Below, piece by piece: positions 52,141 to 63,607 of a stretch of 64,000 bases of DNA (its first letter is position 1; each line of letters begins with the position of its first letter). Made by a program: the position numbers and the translations under genes. Under the pieces are notes generated by a model that saw nothing but the letters and a program-made list of their open reading frames with translations, was not told the origin of the DNA and did not search any database. This stretch comes from Elasticomyces elasticus (lineage: Eukaryota > Ascomycota > Dothideomycetes > Mycosphaerellales > Teratosphaeriaceae): the NCBI GenBank assembly GCA_035926095.1, contig JAVRQT010000003.1, positions 1,674,001 through 1,738,000 on the forward strand, read 5' to 3'.

Positions 52141-53898
52141 CTTGGTAGCGGGTGGTCCGAAGACCGGGAGTTATGGCGACGTGCCGCACAGGTGTATTTC
52201 TGGTGTTCAGATTGGCATGGTCGGTTTGGGTTGTCGAAGATGGTTGTGCCACTGCCAGGTTGCTAGGAGCAGTATCCGGGCCCGAAGTGGTTGATCGTGC
52301 GGTCTGGATGCTCGGATTTGTAGTTGTAGCGGTATGCAGAGCTCGCGACGTGCTTCACCGTCGTCGATTTGGGCGAGATGTTGATGTTTATGTTGGAAGT
52401 GTGGCTCGCGGGAAACAACGACGATGAAAGTGGGGTGGTGACGTAGTGAGGCTTGAAAACGCGTGATGTGAAATAGAATCTAGATCTGCGAATACCCTTG
52501 ACTGTTGGAAGGATGAGCAGACAAATGGCTCGATTTCGAATGTGATCTTGGTTCCAGGACAGACTATTGCAACAGAGTAGCCCGCCAGAATAAAACTTCA
52601 TGATGTCCTTCCCTGTTGCTTCTTTCGGACGCTCCCGTCTGCGCCAAGGCTGATGCCAATGTCAAAGCCTTACATCCATAAAATATGCAGCATACACAGT
52701 ATGTACGCGAACTTGATTGTGAGTCAGCAGTGCACTGGGGCAGAATGCTTGAATGTACAGGGGATTTAGCAGGTTCATGTTGTTAGAGACCGCCGACTGG
52801 AGGGTGGAGAAACAGGTTGCACTACAAAGGTGCTACAACAGCAGTAAAAGCAGTAGTAGTGCAACCATAGACGAGTGCTCAAGCGCGGACATCCGTTAGC
52901 TTCAGTAATAATGTAGCGAATTGCTACCGCACGAGCGTCGTGGAGTGAAAAGGGTGGAACGATGCTCGAGCGCTTGTGTTACAACGACAAGGGAGATGCC
53001 TAAAGAGCGGTGCTCCATTATGACGTTAAACCTTGGAACTGCTAGGATCCTACACCCGTACACTTGACGTCTCTAGGTCCACTCAAGTACCGTGTACGTA
53101 TTCTGACCTTGCTTGGCTTACCATCCGCACTATCAAGCTCTGTGAAGGACTGACTTAGATTAGAGAGGCCGTCGACTACAGTGCAGAGGAATAGATTGCC
53201 CCGTGCGTACAGGTGCTACAACAGTGAAGGCAGTGTATGTGTACTCGTGCTATGTTGACCTGCCGTCGTCCTGCGCGGACATCCGTTAGCTCTACCAACG
53301 GTGCAGCCAATTGCCGCGGTGTGAGCATCGTGCAGTGAAACCAGTGGAACGATGCTCGAGCGCTGGTGGTGGTAGCGGTGGGTATATTATCCGAGATTTG
53401 TGACATTACGAGTGCCTGTCAGTCAGCCCTTTCATGGCTGGTCGTGCCACAGTTGTCGTGTCGGAGTTCCAAGAACTGAAGTCAGTAGAGTACTCCCCTG
53501 TAATTTAGAGAGTGGAATGACACTATCGTTGCGTGCTGACTTCGCTAGTATGTCAGTCGAAAACCAACCGCTCTTGACGACGCTCTGCAGTGGTTCAAGG
53601 CACGAGCTGGCAGTTTGTGAGCACGACAGTATGCAAACTGTAGCAAACGCCCGCTAGCGCCCTCCTTTGTAAGTCCAATCAAACACCACGCACGTATCCA
53701 GCACACTTCAAGTCCTCTGGCAAGGACGCCGTGTTCGTCCCATTTTGCTTGGCTAGCCGTTGGCGCCATCCAGCTCAATAGAGGAGTGAGTTTGAAGTCA
53801 CGCAAAGATAAGCTGAGTGTTTTTCGAGCCGAGTGCTGCCAATAACATGCAATTGCTATGCCGCTTGCTAGAAAAGCGTTGTAAGACCTGCCCACAAC
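52141..53898. other. 1.76-kb intergenic region upstream of VPS13
   Basis: Apart from the duplicated segment listed separately I see no gene. The ORFs at 53400-53657 and 53545-53895 overlap on opposite strands without motifs. The first 400 bases are probably the VPS13 promoter and leader. Confidence 0.5.
52785..53366 (+). repeat. Diverged direct repeats of about 190-205 bp
   Basis: 52785-52976 and 53161-53366 share GGTGCTACAACAG, GCGCGGACATCCGTTAGCT, CAATTGC-type words and GTGGAACGATGCTCGAGCGCT in the same order. Offset is about 380 bases. No coding capacity; origin unknown. Confidence 0.8.
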
Positions 53899-55025
53899 CT
53901 AGAAGACTGCGAGAGCATTCGGGGGAGATCCAATACTTCCATAAACATTGAGCGGCGCACTCGTCAACAAGAAGCTGTATCTTCCCAGCTTCTCACACGT
54001 CTCCGACAAAGCCTTGAGATCCCACAGCTCGCCGATGGGCATACCGAAAAGAGCAAGGAAGTACTGGTGCAGCACTAAACCGGCAACGGAGCCCTCTTTG
54101 CCGGTCTTCGGGTCGATGGGCGGGATGTGCTCAAAGGCGATCATGTCGCCGGCAACAGCGGAGAAGTGCTTGTTCCTGCCAGCCCGTTAGCACTCGATAC
54201 GTCGCCAGGTATGTTTCTACGCACCAAAACCACTTCGCCGTCTCAACATCACCAGTCACACCACAAGTGCGATGCGAGCCCATGAGCTCCGACTGCTTCT
54301 CGCCACTCTGACCAGTCAGACCCTCCGTAAACCCCGATCGAATGATAATGACATCTCCAGTCTTGAACTCAACCCCCTGCTTCTTGGCAATAGTCTCGAT
54401 GTCCTCCACGCTGATCTTATCACTATCGAACGGATTGAACTTGCGCCCTTGCTCATCGGCCCACTTCTTAAAGTCAATAAACACTGCTCTCGCCACTAAC
54501 CCACCACGCTTGTGCCAGTGGTTCAGCGTCGGGATCTTCTGATCATGGTCCTCGTCACCGTAATGCTGTTCCAGGGCCTTGACATTGGTTTGGATACCAT
54601 TGTAGCCAGATTGACTCTCTTGGTGATGGAAGTGGCAAAGACTGTCCCATTGGCTGGAGCACTGCGTGTTGAACTCGACTTCGTCGTCATAGCCGTGGGA
54701 AGCCAAAGGGGTGTCAACAAAACTCACGACCTTGTGGACGAGACCCTTGCGGCCAAACCCTGGAGTCTGGATGGCACCAATGGGCCAGTTGAGAGAGACT
54801 GAGACACCGTCCTTGAGTTCAGAATAGGCTGACTTGAGGATCTCGGGGGTGATGTTGTTGAGAGTGCCGTAGACGTCCTTCTTGCCGTCTTTGTCGAAGA
54901 CGCCCCAGGCGCAGCCTATATCATGTTAGTCAGGCCGATCGATCAAGAGCAGTCAATTCCTTGCACTCACCTTGCGGCATGTCCTTGACCTGAGGTAGAT
55001 CATCGAAGTCCGGGATCTTCGACAT
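53899..55025 (-). CDS. Cyclase-family (kynurenine formamidase-like) hydrolase
   Basis: Three exons, 54971-55025, 54225-54915 and 53899-54175, give 340 aa; introns are 55 and 49 nt (GTGAGT, GTGCGT donors). The cyclase superfamily (PF04199) comprises metal-dependent hydrolases such as bacterial kynurenine formamidase. In the fungal subgroup the metal-site motif reads TQxSSQWDxLxHF; here FNTQCSSQWDSLCHFHHQ. Also typical are TGDVIIIRSGFTEG, AKWFWNKHFSAVAGDMIAFEHIPP (across intron 2) and LVLHQYFLALFGMPIGELWDL. The start MSKIPDFDDLPQVKDMPQGCAWGVFDK matches family starts. Substrate unknown. The frame is open upstream of the ATG at 55025 but looks like leader sequence. Confidence 0.88.
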
Positions 55026-55132
55026 ATCGACGATTGATGATGCTCTGAGTTGTCGGGTGTGATTTGTGGTTGTCGAATACTGCTGAGGTGATGGTTGTCT
55101 TCTACGATGGGAAGGTCGAACAATAATAATGC

Positions 55133-55402
55133 TTACCTGTAGCACTTATAGCGACCTCGCCCGGTCTCCATCGCCTGACGTTGGTTCATCCATAGGTGGA
55201 GCTCAGGGTCACTGGGCGGGGTAAGTCGAGGCCCTTTGCCTCGGAACCAGTATGGTGATTCTTCGCTTTCCTTCTCCCGTGTCAGGCCACTGCTGTGATC
55301 GTGGGATTGGGCTTGTTGTGGTGTGAACGAGACAATGCCATATAGATTTTCCTGCATGGCCGACGTCTCAAGGTCTATGACATGTTGTGCACGGACCGCC
55401 AA
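55133..55402 (-). CDS. Doubtful 89-aa ORF upstream of the cyclase gene
   Basis: A hydrophilic ORF (starts MAVRAQHVIDLETSAM, ends GRGRYKCYR) between the cyclase start and the 3' end of NUO51. Its last codons overlap a good donor (CAG|GTAAGC at 55133-55138), so it could be a small two-exon gene or an upstream exon of the cyclase transcript. No family recognised; chance is quite possible. Confidence 0.25.
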   Translation of the reverse strand: MAVRAQHVIDLETSAMQENLYGIVSFTPQQAQSHDHSSGLTREKESEESPYWFRGKGPRLTPPSDPELHLWMNQRQAMETGRGRYKCYR

Positions 55403-55584
55403 GAAAAGTCTGCCGCTACACCGACAGCGCGATGTCTATCTGCATCGAACTGAATATCGAAAGTGTGGTGTTGGAAGTATAGTAAGATAATGCTGGCTGT
55501 ACCGCTTCCTATCACTCCAGAAACGCCTTAGCAGTATATACACTGAACCAAACAAACAATGCTCTCACGCATAGATACGTACAC

Positions 55585-57110
55585 TTACTGACCAGGCGAA
55601 ATCAACATCCCATGCTTACCAGCATCGTGCTGCCATCCACCCGCCAACATCTCACCTCCCTCCTTCTGCGCTCTGCCGCGAATGCGTGCCTCAAGCTCAG
55701 GCCGGAAATGCCTGATTAGACCCTGGATGGGCCATGCGAAAGCCTCACCAAGCGCGCAGATAGTGTGTCCCTCGACTTGCTTTGTGAGCTCTTGCATCAT
55801 GTCGATTTCGCGCTCGCGTGCCTGGCCCTTTTCGAATCTGTGCATAATCTGCTCCGTCCACTTGCTGCCCTCGCGACATGGTGTGCATTGCCCGCAAGAC
55901 TCGTGGTGGTAGAACTTGGACAACCGAGCGATGGCGCGGACAACGTCTGTGCTCTGGTCCATGACGATGACAGCTGCTGTACCGAGACCAGACTGAGAGT
56001 CCTTAAGAGCGTCGAAATCCATCAACTGCTCGTCGCAGACCTTTCGTGGGAGAATGGGAGTGGATGAGCCACCAGGAATGATAGCCTTGAGGTTGTCCCA
56101 GCCTCCTACTACACCGCCAGCGTGTTTGTCAATAAGTTCGCGGAGAGGAATAGACATCTCCTCCTCAACAGTGCAGGGGTTGTTGACGTGGCCGGAAATA
56201 CAGAAGAGCTTGGTACCGGCATTGCGCTCACGGCCGAAACCAGCGAACCAGCTGCCTCCTCTTCGGATAATCGTGGGTGCTACTGCGATGGTCTCGACGT
56301 TGGCAACAGTAGAAGGGCATCCAAACAGCCCGACTGCGGCAGGGAAGGGGGGCTTCAGACGCGGCTTTCCGGGCTTGCCCTCCAATGATTCGATGAGCGA
56401 GGTCTCCTCGCCGCAAACGTAGGCGCCCATTCCACGGTGGAGGAAGATGTCGAAGTCATAACCGGAGCCGCAGGCGTTCTTGCCAATGAGGCCATCTTTA
56501 TAGGCTTCCTGAATGGCGCGTTGGAGGACTGTAGCTTCGTGGTAGAACTCGCCACGGATGTAGATGTAGGCTGCTGTGCACTGTCATACGGTGTCAGTAC
56601 TGCAAAAAGAATTCCCAGAAGCAAGTTCGGCGTATAGCTTACGTTCATTGCCCGTCCAGCGACCAAACATCCCTCCAGTAGCTTGTGCGGGTCCTTGCGC
56701 ATGATCTCTCTGTCTTTGCATGTTCCCGGCTCACCCTCATCCGCATTGACGACCAGATATCTTGGCTTGGTATCCTTATCCCAGTCCTTGAAGTTCATGA
56801 AACTCCACTTCATGCCAGACGGGAATCCAGCTCCTCCTCGTCCACGCAGACCAGAGGCCTTGATTTCGGAAATCAGCCATTCGTGGCCCTTGAGCAGCAT
56901 TTCCTTCGTCTTGTACCAGTCGCCGTATTTTTTTGCGCTCTTGAGGTCTGCACCATGGTGGCCGTAGAGGTTCTGGAAGATGCGATCTTGGTCTGCGAGA
57001 CCGCGAGAGCGTTGAACGGGGGGTGCGTCTTGCACGGTGGCCATGGAGCGGGTGACATTCTTGATAGTTGCAGAAGTGCGCAGGGCGCGAGTAGCAGGAG
57101 CAGACAGCAT
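55585..57110 (-). CDS. NUO51: NADH:ubiquinone oxidoreductase 51-kDa subunit (complex I, NDUFV1)
   Basis: Two exons, 56643-57110 and 55585-56580, with a 62-nt intron (GTAAGC...CAG), encode 487 aa, normal for fungal 51-kDa subunits. It begins with a mitochondrial presequence (MLSAPATRALRTSATIKNVTRS). The FMN-binding loop GLRGRGGAGFPSGMKWSF, the NADH-site NADEGEPGTCKDREIMRKDPH, GAYVCGEETSLIESLEGKPG and the 4Fe-4S ligands ESCGQCTPCREG plus HTICALG are all present. This subunit accepts electrons from NADH in the matrix arm of complex I and passes them to the Fe-S chain. All catalytic residues that I can check are intact. Confidence 0.97.
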
Positions 57111-58250
57111 TGTGTAGGTGTGTGAGTACGGCTTCGTCGCCTGTGTTGTGTGCCAATGTGTGGCGTGCAAGAGGAGGAGGAAGTCGATGACCCTCCATTC
57201 GCCCACACGCCGATTGGCCGATCTGGAGCGGGATCGCCCGAGATCGCCAAGCACTTCCTGACTTCACTTCACTTCCTCAATCTCCCATCAACAACATCAC
57301 GAACAAAGGCTCTGCACCTTGGTTCCAGACCGATAATTGACCGCCTGTCTACGACCTCACACATATGAGTAGTCGATACTAGCGGTGGTGGCAAGCGTAG
57401 GCTTGTCAAAATCTCTCCGCCGTTGAGAGGACGTCTGGCCCAAGTACCCTCATCTTTCCTGTCACCATAAACCAAGCACCTAACCCCTGTCACGCTACAC
57501 CGACAGTTGTCGAGTATCTGCGAGCGAGGTGGATCTATGCACAGTGTTGTCACATGCTTCTCAACCAGATCTACCTTAGCCCATCTCTCTCTAGTTACTG
57601 ACATTGATATCTTCTGCGCCCACAAACCGAGCGAGGCGTCAACATTGGTGCCAGTTCGCTCAACATATACGGGAACATCGGCTTTTGATTGATACCTCAC
57701 CAAGTCGTCACATCAACGAAGTGGCCCAGAGATCTACGGCACGCCGTCAAGCTTTCAATAGCGCGAACATCGGCATATTTAGCAACGACCACGATCGTGT
57801 GCCGCGAGTCTGGCAGTTTTCACAAGCTCTCCTCCCAAGTGAACGGGTGCTAGCTTGCCGCAAGCAGTCAAGAGATCGACTGCAGGATTCTCCTGCTTGC
57901 CGTCACAACATCATCACCTTCCGAATACCAACCTTACGACTTGCAGACGCACATCAGCAGACACACCAAGCAACTAAAACTGAAAGCTGCGGCGAGTCAG
58001 CAAAGCCGACAGGGGCAGCGCTTCGGTGTTGTATAGGACACCGTGCTACCACCTTCCACTTCACGTCCTCGCAAGCAACCCCATCTCGGGAACGGGAGCT
58101 AGCGCAACCGGCGGTGCTTAAAACATTGACGACCAACATCCGACCTCTCTCAAACAACACCTGTTCGCACATCAACACCTCTGCGCCAACTCTCCACACC
58201 AGCAAACATATCCCGCAACTATCCACTGGTCACCAAGAAGGGCCGCCACG
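57111..58250. other. Divergent promoter region, NUO51 and nuclear-type gene
   Basis: 1.14 kb without a convincing gene. A plus ORF 57604-58257 (217 codons) runs into the next gene's start and is Ser/Thr/His/Arg-rich without motifs; I take it as leader sequence. Confidence 0.5.
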
Positions 58251-59935
58251 ATGGTAACTCAGGACTTCCCGATGATGACGGCTGGCTTTGCGCCGCCACC
58301 CAAGCCCAAAGCCAAACCTGAGAATGGGACGCCGAAGAGGAAGCGCAACAAGCCCAAGCCTCCTGCGTCGACACCTGAATGTAAGTCCGCGACTTTATTG
58401 GTACATTCGTGCTCCTCACTGATTCGCGAGCAGCTCGTGCGACTTCCGAGGATACCGAAGCAGTCTTCCCGTTCCCTGAGCCGCTGGACTCGAGCCCCGG
58501 TGACAGTGCTGCAAAGGCAAAGAAGCCGAAGGTGTCAACAGAGCAGGAGGACACAGTCATTGACGAGACAGATTCGGCCATTGAAGAGGCGGTCGTGCTC
58601 GACCCCGCCACGTCCAAGCGTCGGTACTGCCACGATCCCTTCACCAACATCAAGCGCGAGGTCTGGCGTCCAGGCGACGGCGATGGCCTAGAGAACGCGG
58701 ACTTCCACGGGCGTATCGGCCCACCTCTCCCACTCGAGCAGCGCTGGCGCCTCTACCAGTCCTCCAACGCGGAGAAAGTCAGTAAAACCAACCCGCCACC
58801 AGCGTTCGTGCTCCTTGACGACCGCGCCGCTCGCGAAGTTGTCGAGAGTGACATTCCCGCGCGCACGAAGCTGCGCAACTGGCCGTGGGATTTCGCCAAG
58901 AATGGAGACATCCGCTCGCGGCGTCCACACTGTGGTCGTCCCGCCATCCGCAATGCCAGGCTCATCGGAAACGAGAGGTACTACTGGTCTCTTCATGGCT
59001 CGAAGAAGGAGAGGTATTACTTCACGGGTGAGAAGGACTACCAGCCCATCGTCTACAAGATGCCGGAGCCTACTCCTCCTCAGCCTTCCGAAGAAGAGTT
59101 GTTGCGGTTGGCGGCGAAGAAGCGCAAGTTGACTCCGGATCCCGAGAACCCGAGGAGGCATGGACACAACCAGCATACGCCCAAGAATGAATTGGTCAAG
59201 TATGGTGCGCCGGGTTTCAGCGCAAGTGCAGGAAAGTACAAGAAGAGAATTGGCGGATTTCTGTTTCAGGACCCGAAGGGTAGAGATTTGAGGACGCAGT
59301 ATGGGGCGGGAGGGTATCACCATGCGACTAATCTTCTTGCGAGTACGGTAGGAGCTGGTGGTGCTGTCAAGGGAGATGCGACCGGAACTGGACCGTTCAC
59401 TGCTGGAGACGGCGATGATGAGGATATCTGGTACTCCAAGGACGACAACAGTGCTGATCAGAATGGGGACGAGAACGGGTCCATGGATCTTGACGATGGG
59501 TGCACTCTTGCGACCACAGAGACTGCAACGGATGCAGCTCAGACTTCCAAGCAGGACGATGATGTTTTCGCCATCCAGAAGAAGCCTGTGCAGCGCATCA
59601 GCTACCTCGAGCAAGCTGCGGCGGCGAACTACGTGCCAATCGTCAAGCCGGTACAGAGTGCGGATAGTGGTAGCTATGCGCTGCAGCTCGAGGGCCAGGT
59701 TCTGCAGCATGAGTGTCACATTCAGGAGTTGATGAAGTCGCTCAACGAGGCGCGTGCGAGGAACAGGGAGCTGGAGCGGGAGGTGACGATGTTGCGTGGG
59801 GTGGAGAGGGCTGAAGATGATGATGAGGCCATGGAAGGAGTGCAGGTGGAGAATAATGGTGACGATGGGGAGGTGGTAGGTGAGGATTCCGAGATTGAGA
59901 ATGAGGATGAGGATGAAGGAGAGGTGGAGGAGTGA
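58251..59935 (+). CDS. Nuclear-type protein of unknown function with C-terminal coiled coil
   Basis: Two exons, 58251-58380 and 58434-59935 (53-nt intron, GTAAGT...CAG), encode 543 aa. The N-terminus has a Lys/Arg/Pro nuclear-localisation-like run (PKRKRNKPKPP). A conserved-looking core covers about 110-300 (KRRYCHDPFTNIKREVWRPGD, WRLYQSSNAEKVSK, LRNWPWDF, RYYWSLHGSKKERYYFTGEKDY, KYGAPGFSASAGKYKKRIGGFLFQDPKGRDLRTQYG). Then an acidic segment leads to a coiled coil (EGQVLQHECHIQELMKSLNEARARNRELEREVTMLRG) and a Glu/Asp tail. I do not recognise a named domain. Composition suggests a chromatin or transcription factor, but that is inference. A 446-codon antisense ORF is its shadow. Confidence 0.78.
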
Positions 59936-60325
59936 GGTCGTGGAAATACGATATCCTGGCGGTGGTTCATGCCAGTGCATCAGAACAGGGTTGCGGTTCG
60001 AGACGATGGGCTCAGCTTGAGTGCACAAGCATGAGTTGCATTCGAGAGCAAGCGGACTGCTGGAAAAGTGTTTTTGCGATAGCCTAATGCTCCCTCATGA
60101 CTACTGTACGATGATTGGGAACCCCATTTGTATTTCATTCGTCTTTTGATTCTGTTGTCGTCAACTTGAACAGGTGAAGTCGTCGCCAGATTCGGCTTCT
60201 TCCGAACGCCATTGGCCTGGTCCGTGTCACTTTCAACTTCTCCTGCAGCAACGACAAGCTCCCAAGCTCTTTTGACGTGCAACCACATCCTCATCTCTGT
60301 TAATACACCCTTCAACATCGCCAAG
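59936..60325. other. Promoter and leader of QCR6
   Basis: 390 bases between two plus-strand genes. The frame of QCR6 is open upstream of the ATG at 60326 but has no family content; nothing else seen. Confidence 0.45.
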
Positions 60326-61211
60326 ATGGGCTGGTACGACTACTTCACCGACCTCACGGCCTCCCTCACCATTGGCGAGGCCCACGCGGAACAGCGCTCC
60401 AACGCGGGCCCGGAAGTCCAGCATGGCACGGGAGACATGTCGACCGGCGGCGATGTCTCCTCGGGTGGCATGGGCACCGCGCAGCAGACCCGTGGCGCTA
60501 CGACGAAAGGTGGTGTGAGCCTCGATGTACCGGCTGCGGGCACGGACGAGGAGAGCAGTTCGGAGGCGGAGGCGAACAAGGCGGACAAGGCTAAGCAGGA
60601 TGAGAAGAACGCTCAGAAAGAGGGTCCCGCTGGGCACAAGCCAGGAGATGGAGGGGCGGCCAGTGGACAGGATGGCCCGGAAGCTGCTGGGCCGTACGGT
60701 GGGCCATTGAAGGCTGTTAAGGAAAGTGAGGATGATGATGAGGAGGCTGATGACGAGGAAGAGGAAGAGGAGGAGGATGAACCGGAGGATATCAAGCCTC
60801 AGCTTGAGGAAGGTATGTCCGCTTGCATTACCCTCTCAATTCCTGTTCTGTGATTTGCGTTCCAACACCTGCCTATAAGACACGAATGACTTTGACTCAC
60901 TTCGCGAACCATGCTCCCTTCCACCACGCGATACGCTTCCCATGTCAGCCCAAAGACTGACACGCTATTTGCAGAGTGCATGAAGTCCGCCAAGTGCGCG
61001 CCACTCAAGCACCACTACGACGAGTGCACCGAGCGTGTCACGCAGCAGCACGAGCAGCACGGCAAGGCTCACGAGGATTGTGTTGAGGAGTGTAAGTCGA
61101 GATCCAGCATCGGATAGTTATACCGCCTACTGACAGTTCATGCCAGTCTTCCACCTCATGCATTGCGCCAGCCAATGCGCCGCGCCCAAGCTGTTCAAGA
61201 CGCTGCGGTAG
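60326..61211 (+). CDS. QCR6: Ubiquinol-cytochrome c reductase hinge protein (complex III subunit 6)
   Basis: Three exons, 60326-60812, 60975-61091 and 61147-61211, give 222 aa; introns are 162 and 55 nt. The conserved C-terminal part is split across introns: ECMKSAKCAPLKHHYDECTERV, HEDCVEEFFHLMHCASQCAAPKLFKTLR. The paired cysteines (C-x5-C-x8-C, later C, C-x3-C) are the disulfide-linked hairpin of hinge proteins in the intermembrane space. Before it lies the typical acidic tract (EDDDEEADDEEEEEEEDEPED). The N-terminal region (MGWYDYFTDLTASLTIGEAHAEQ...) is longer than in yeast (147 aa total there). The subunit assists cytochrome c1-cytochrome c interaction. Confidence 0.92.
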
Positions 61212-61595
61212 ACAAGCCTCCCGAAGCACGACACCCGCTCCCTGTCACTCCTGCCCTTCAACTGTCAAACCTCGTGATGGGGTTGAGGGAGTGAAGAAGA
61301 CTTAACCTTATTCGAACGACGCCCTGTATAGCAGTCTTGATACATTTTACTATTGCTTGCATCTTGTAAAGCCGAGCGTTTCGCGACCAGATCTTTCTCT
61401 ATAAATTGGCTTCTATCAATGTTCGTTCCAGATCTCGTGTCTTGATGACCTCGTCGTCGTCGTCGTCCGAACTCTTACCGCCAAGGCCTCTCGGCTTCGG
61501 CTGTTCCTGGGCCGGTGTGACGTCGAGCTTGCCGGAGCTCTCCAATGCTGTAGATAAACAATTGCAGTTTGTCTCATACACATCAAACAGCTACA
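61212..61595. other. Spacer between QCR6 and SOD2
   Basis: 384 bases; 3' UTR of QCR6 and SOD2 promoter. A CGTCGTCGTCGTC trinucleotide run is at about 61451. Nothing else recognised. Confidence 0.45.
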
Positions 61596-62347
61596 ATGTC
61601 GACTACCATGCTCAGAAACAGTAACCTATTGCGATCAGCTCTGCGGAGCGCCGCACCAACAGCCACCAGAGCCGCAGCGTTCTCCAGCTCAGCGCCCATC
61701 AAGGCACAGGCTACTCTCCCAGACCTGCCATGTACGCCATGTTTGTAATGAGGTTGAAAGTACATAATGCTGAGACTTGTACAGATGACTATGGCGCGCT
61801 TGAGCCGGCCATCAGCGGCCAGATCATGGAGCTCCACCACAGCAAACACCACCAAACCTACGTAACCAATTACAATGCTGCTCGCACCAAGATGGCCGAC
61901 GCCCTCCAGAGCGGTGACATTGCCACAGCCATCGCGACTCAACCCGCCATCAACTTCAACGGTGGCGGAAATATCAACCACACTTTGTTCTGGGAGAACC
62001 TGGCGCCCAAATCTCAGGGCGGAGGAGAGCCACCGTCGGGGCCATTGGCAAAGTCAATCGACGACCATTACGGATCTCTGGAGAAGCTGAAGGAGGTGTT
62101 CAACACGCAGTTGGCTGGGATTCAGGGTAGTGGGTGGTGCTGGTTGGTGCAGGATAACGAGACGGGTGCATTACAGATCAAGACGTATGCGAACCAGGAT
62201 CCGGTTGTCGGGAGGTGGCATCCGTTGCTGGGTGTTGATGCGTGGGAGCATGCATATTACCTGCAATACGAGAACAAGAAGGTGGAATACTTCAAGAACA
62301 TCTGGAGTGTGATCAACTGGAAGGCGGCGGAGAAGAGGATGAAGTGA
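61596..62347 (+). CDS. SOD2: Mitochondrial manganese superoxide dismutase
   Basis: Two exons, 61596-61731 and 61785-62347, with a 53-nt intron, encode 232 aa. The first 40 residues form an Arg/Ser/Ala presequence (MSTTMLRNSNLLRSALRSAAP... AAAFSSSAPIKA), then LPDLPYDYGALEPAISGQIM begins the mature enzyme. The four metal ligands are visible: His in MELHHSKHHQTYV, His in INHTLFWENL, and Asp and His in GVDAWEHAYYLQY. GGGNINH and GSGWCWLV are typical of Mn/Fe SODs, and the matrix form is expected to use Mn. It converts superoxide made by the respiratory chain to H2O2 and O2. Confidence 0.97.
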
Positions 62348-62547
62348 GCGTAGGTGGGAAGATGGAAGAATGGCGCTTGTGCTGGAGTGGTGTAACATAA
62401 GATGAGTACAGTGTAGCCGAGCAATCGATTGCTGACCTGCCTAGCCCGACGCTCAAGGCTTAGCCGACATGCCGCCTGGTTCACGATTGAACCCGTTCCC
62501 TCCATCGATACGCAGATTTCCATCCCACCGCGATGTCCTACGTTCAG

Positions 62548-63129
62548 CTACCCGGCCCGCTTCTGCCAATACTGATCGGACTCTTTGCCAAGACACTGCA
62601 CCCTCACATCAGCATAATGATACCTTGTAGCTTGCTGTTACAAGCACACTCACGCGTTTCAGCATCTTCTGCATCTCAGCAGGATTCGACGTGGCTCCCA
62701 CTTTGTGCGACTTGGCTATCCTAGACGCACCGTGGCGGAAAGCATCATCCTTGACCTGTTTAGTGAAGGTCACGGTCGGGTTGTCCTTGATGGCTTTGTC
62801 CGCAAAGTCCTTATACGTCTGGCGATCCAGGTGGTCGTTCGCACGGCCTGGACCAGTGGCATTCTTGATATGCTGGCCCAGGTTTGGTAGTCTCAGATCT
62901 GTAACTTCGGGGGAGGCAATATAATTGCCGTAAAGCTGGATGCTGCCGCTTCTGATCTTATCCCACCATTGCTGGGATTCCTGGTTTCTGGCCTGCTTGC
63001 TTGGTGGTTAGGCATTGCTCCCTGATTGAGAATGCTTGCATCCATTGATGTACTTACGATCTGCATGTGTCGCACGACTGCGCTCGTCATGTACAAATCG
63101 TTTCCGGAGTAATGACTCGAAGCTTCCAT
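62548..63129 (-). CDS. Small protein of unknown function, tandem copy 1
   Basis: Three exons, 63058-63129, 62654-62992 and 62548-62595, give 152 aa; introns are 65 and 58 nt with GTAAGT and GTGAGT donors. The first acceptor is ambiguous (AAG/CAG three bases apart). Core features are QQWWDKIRSGSIQLYGNYI, DRQTYKDFADKAIKDNPTVT, KQVKDDAFRHGASRIAKSH and the C-terminal end MQKMLKR|CLGKESDQYWQKRAG. The same intron position and end occur in the copy at the window edge, which is the main evidence that this is a gene. No signal peptide or membrane helix; charged and probably helical. A longer upstream ORF (63367-63008) is in another frame. Confidence 0.62.
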
Positions 63130-63607
63130 CTACAGCGCTTTTATCAAGTGCAGGAAGCGCTCTCCTGTTCTCTGGCAGCGAAGACAGGGTGACGAGGAAG
63201 CCTTTGTAGCTGGGCGGTTCACTCAGGGCAGGATAGCGTATGGAAGCTTTTGGAGGAAGGCTGACACGCGGCGGTATGGCCAAGGCTATGTAAAGGTAGA
63301 TTTGCAAGGTCACAGTGGCAGGAGCTGACAATACTTGCCAAATGTATAGTTTTTCTACCCAAGGCACAGGTCACATCCACAATCCGAAAGAGCTTGGTTG
63401 GCACGTAGCTGCCTATTGTGGCGCCTAGCTACCCGGTGACACGTCCCTAGTCGCATGCAGGTCCCATGCAGAAGCTTGCCGGTCCGGTGTGCGATGCACC
63501 TTTCAAAAAAAGGACGACTGCAAAGATCACAGAGGTGAATCCCCTATTCAAATTGCCACAAGTATATCTGAGCACTGGCTGATTTGTTGACTCGTCTCGC
63601 CCTTCAT
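63130..63607. other. Spacer between the tandem copies
   Basis: 478 bases. A minus ORF runs across it (63008-63367) in the wrong frame to join either copy. Nothing else recognised. Confidence 0.45.

Noticed and set aside
57604..58257. 217-codon plus ORF before the nuclear-type gene
   Set aside because: No motif, biased composition, and it overlaps the start of a better gene in another frame; probably 5' leader.
58688..60028. 446-codon minus-strand ORF
   Set aside because: Antisense shadow of the coiled-coil protein gene at 58251-59935; low-information Leu/Ile/Arg-rich sequence.
63008..63367. 119-codon minus ORF as the first exon of tandem copy 1
   Set aside because: Its frame cannot join exon 2 at the available splice sites, whereas the ATG at 63129 in the next frame joins in phase.
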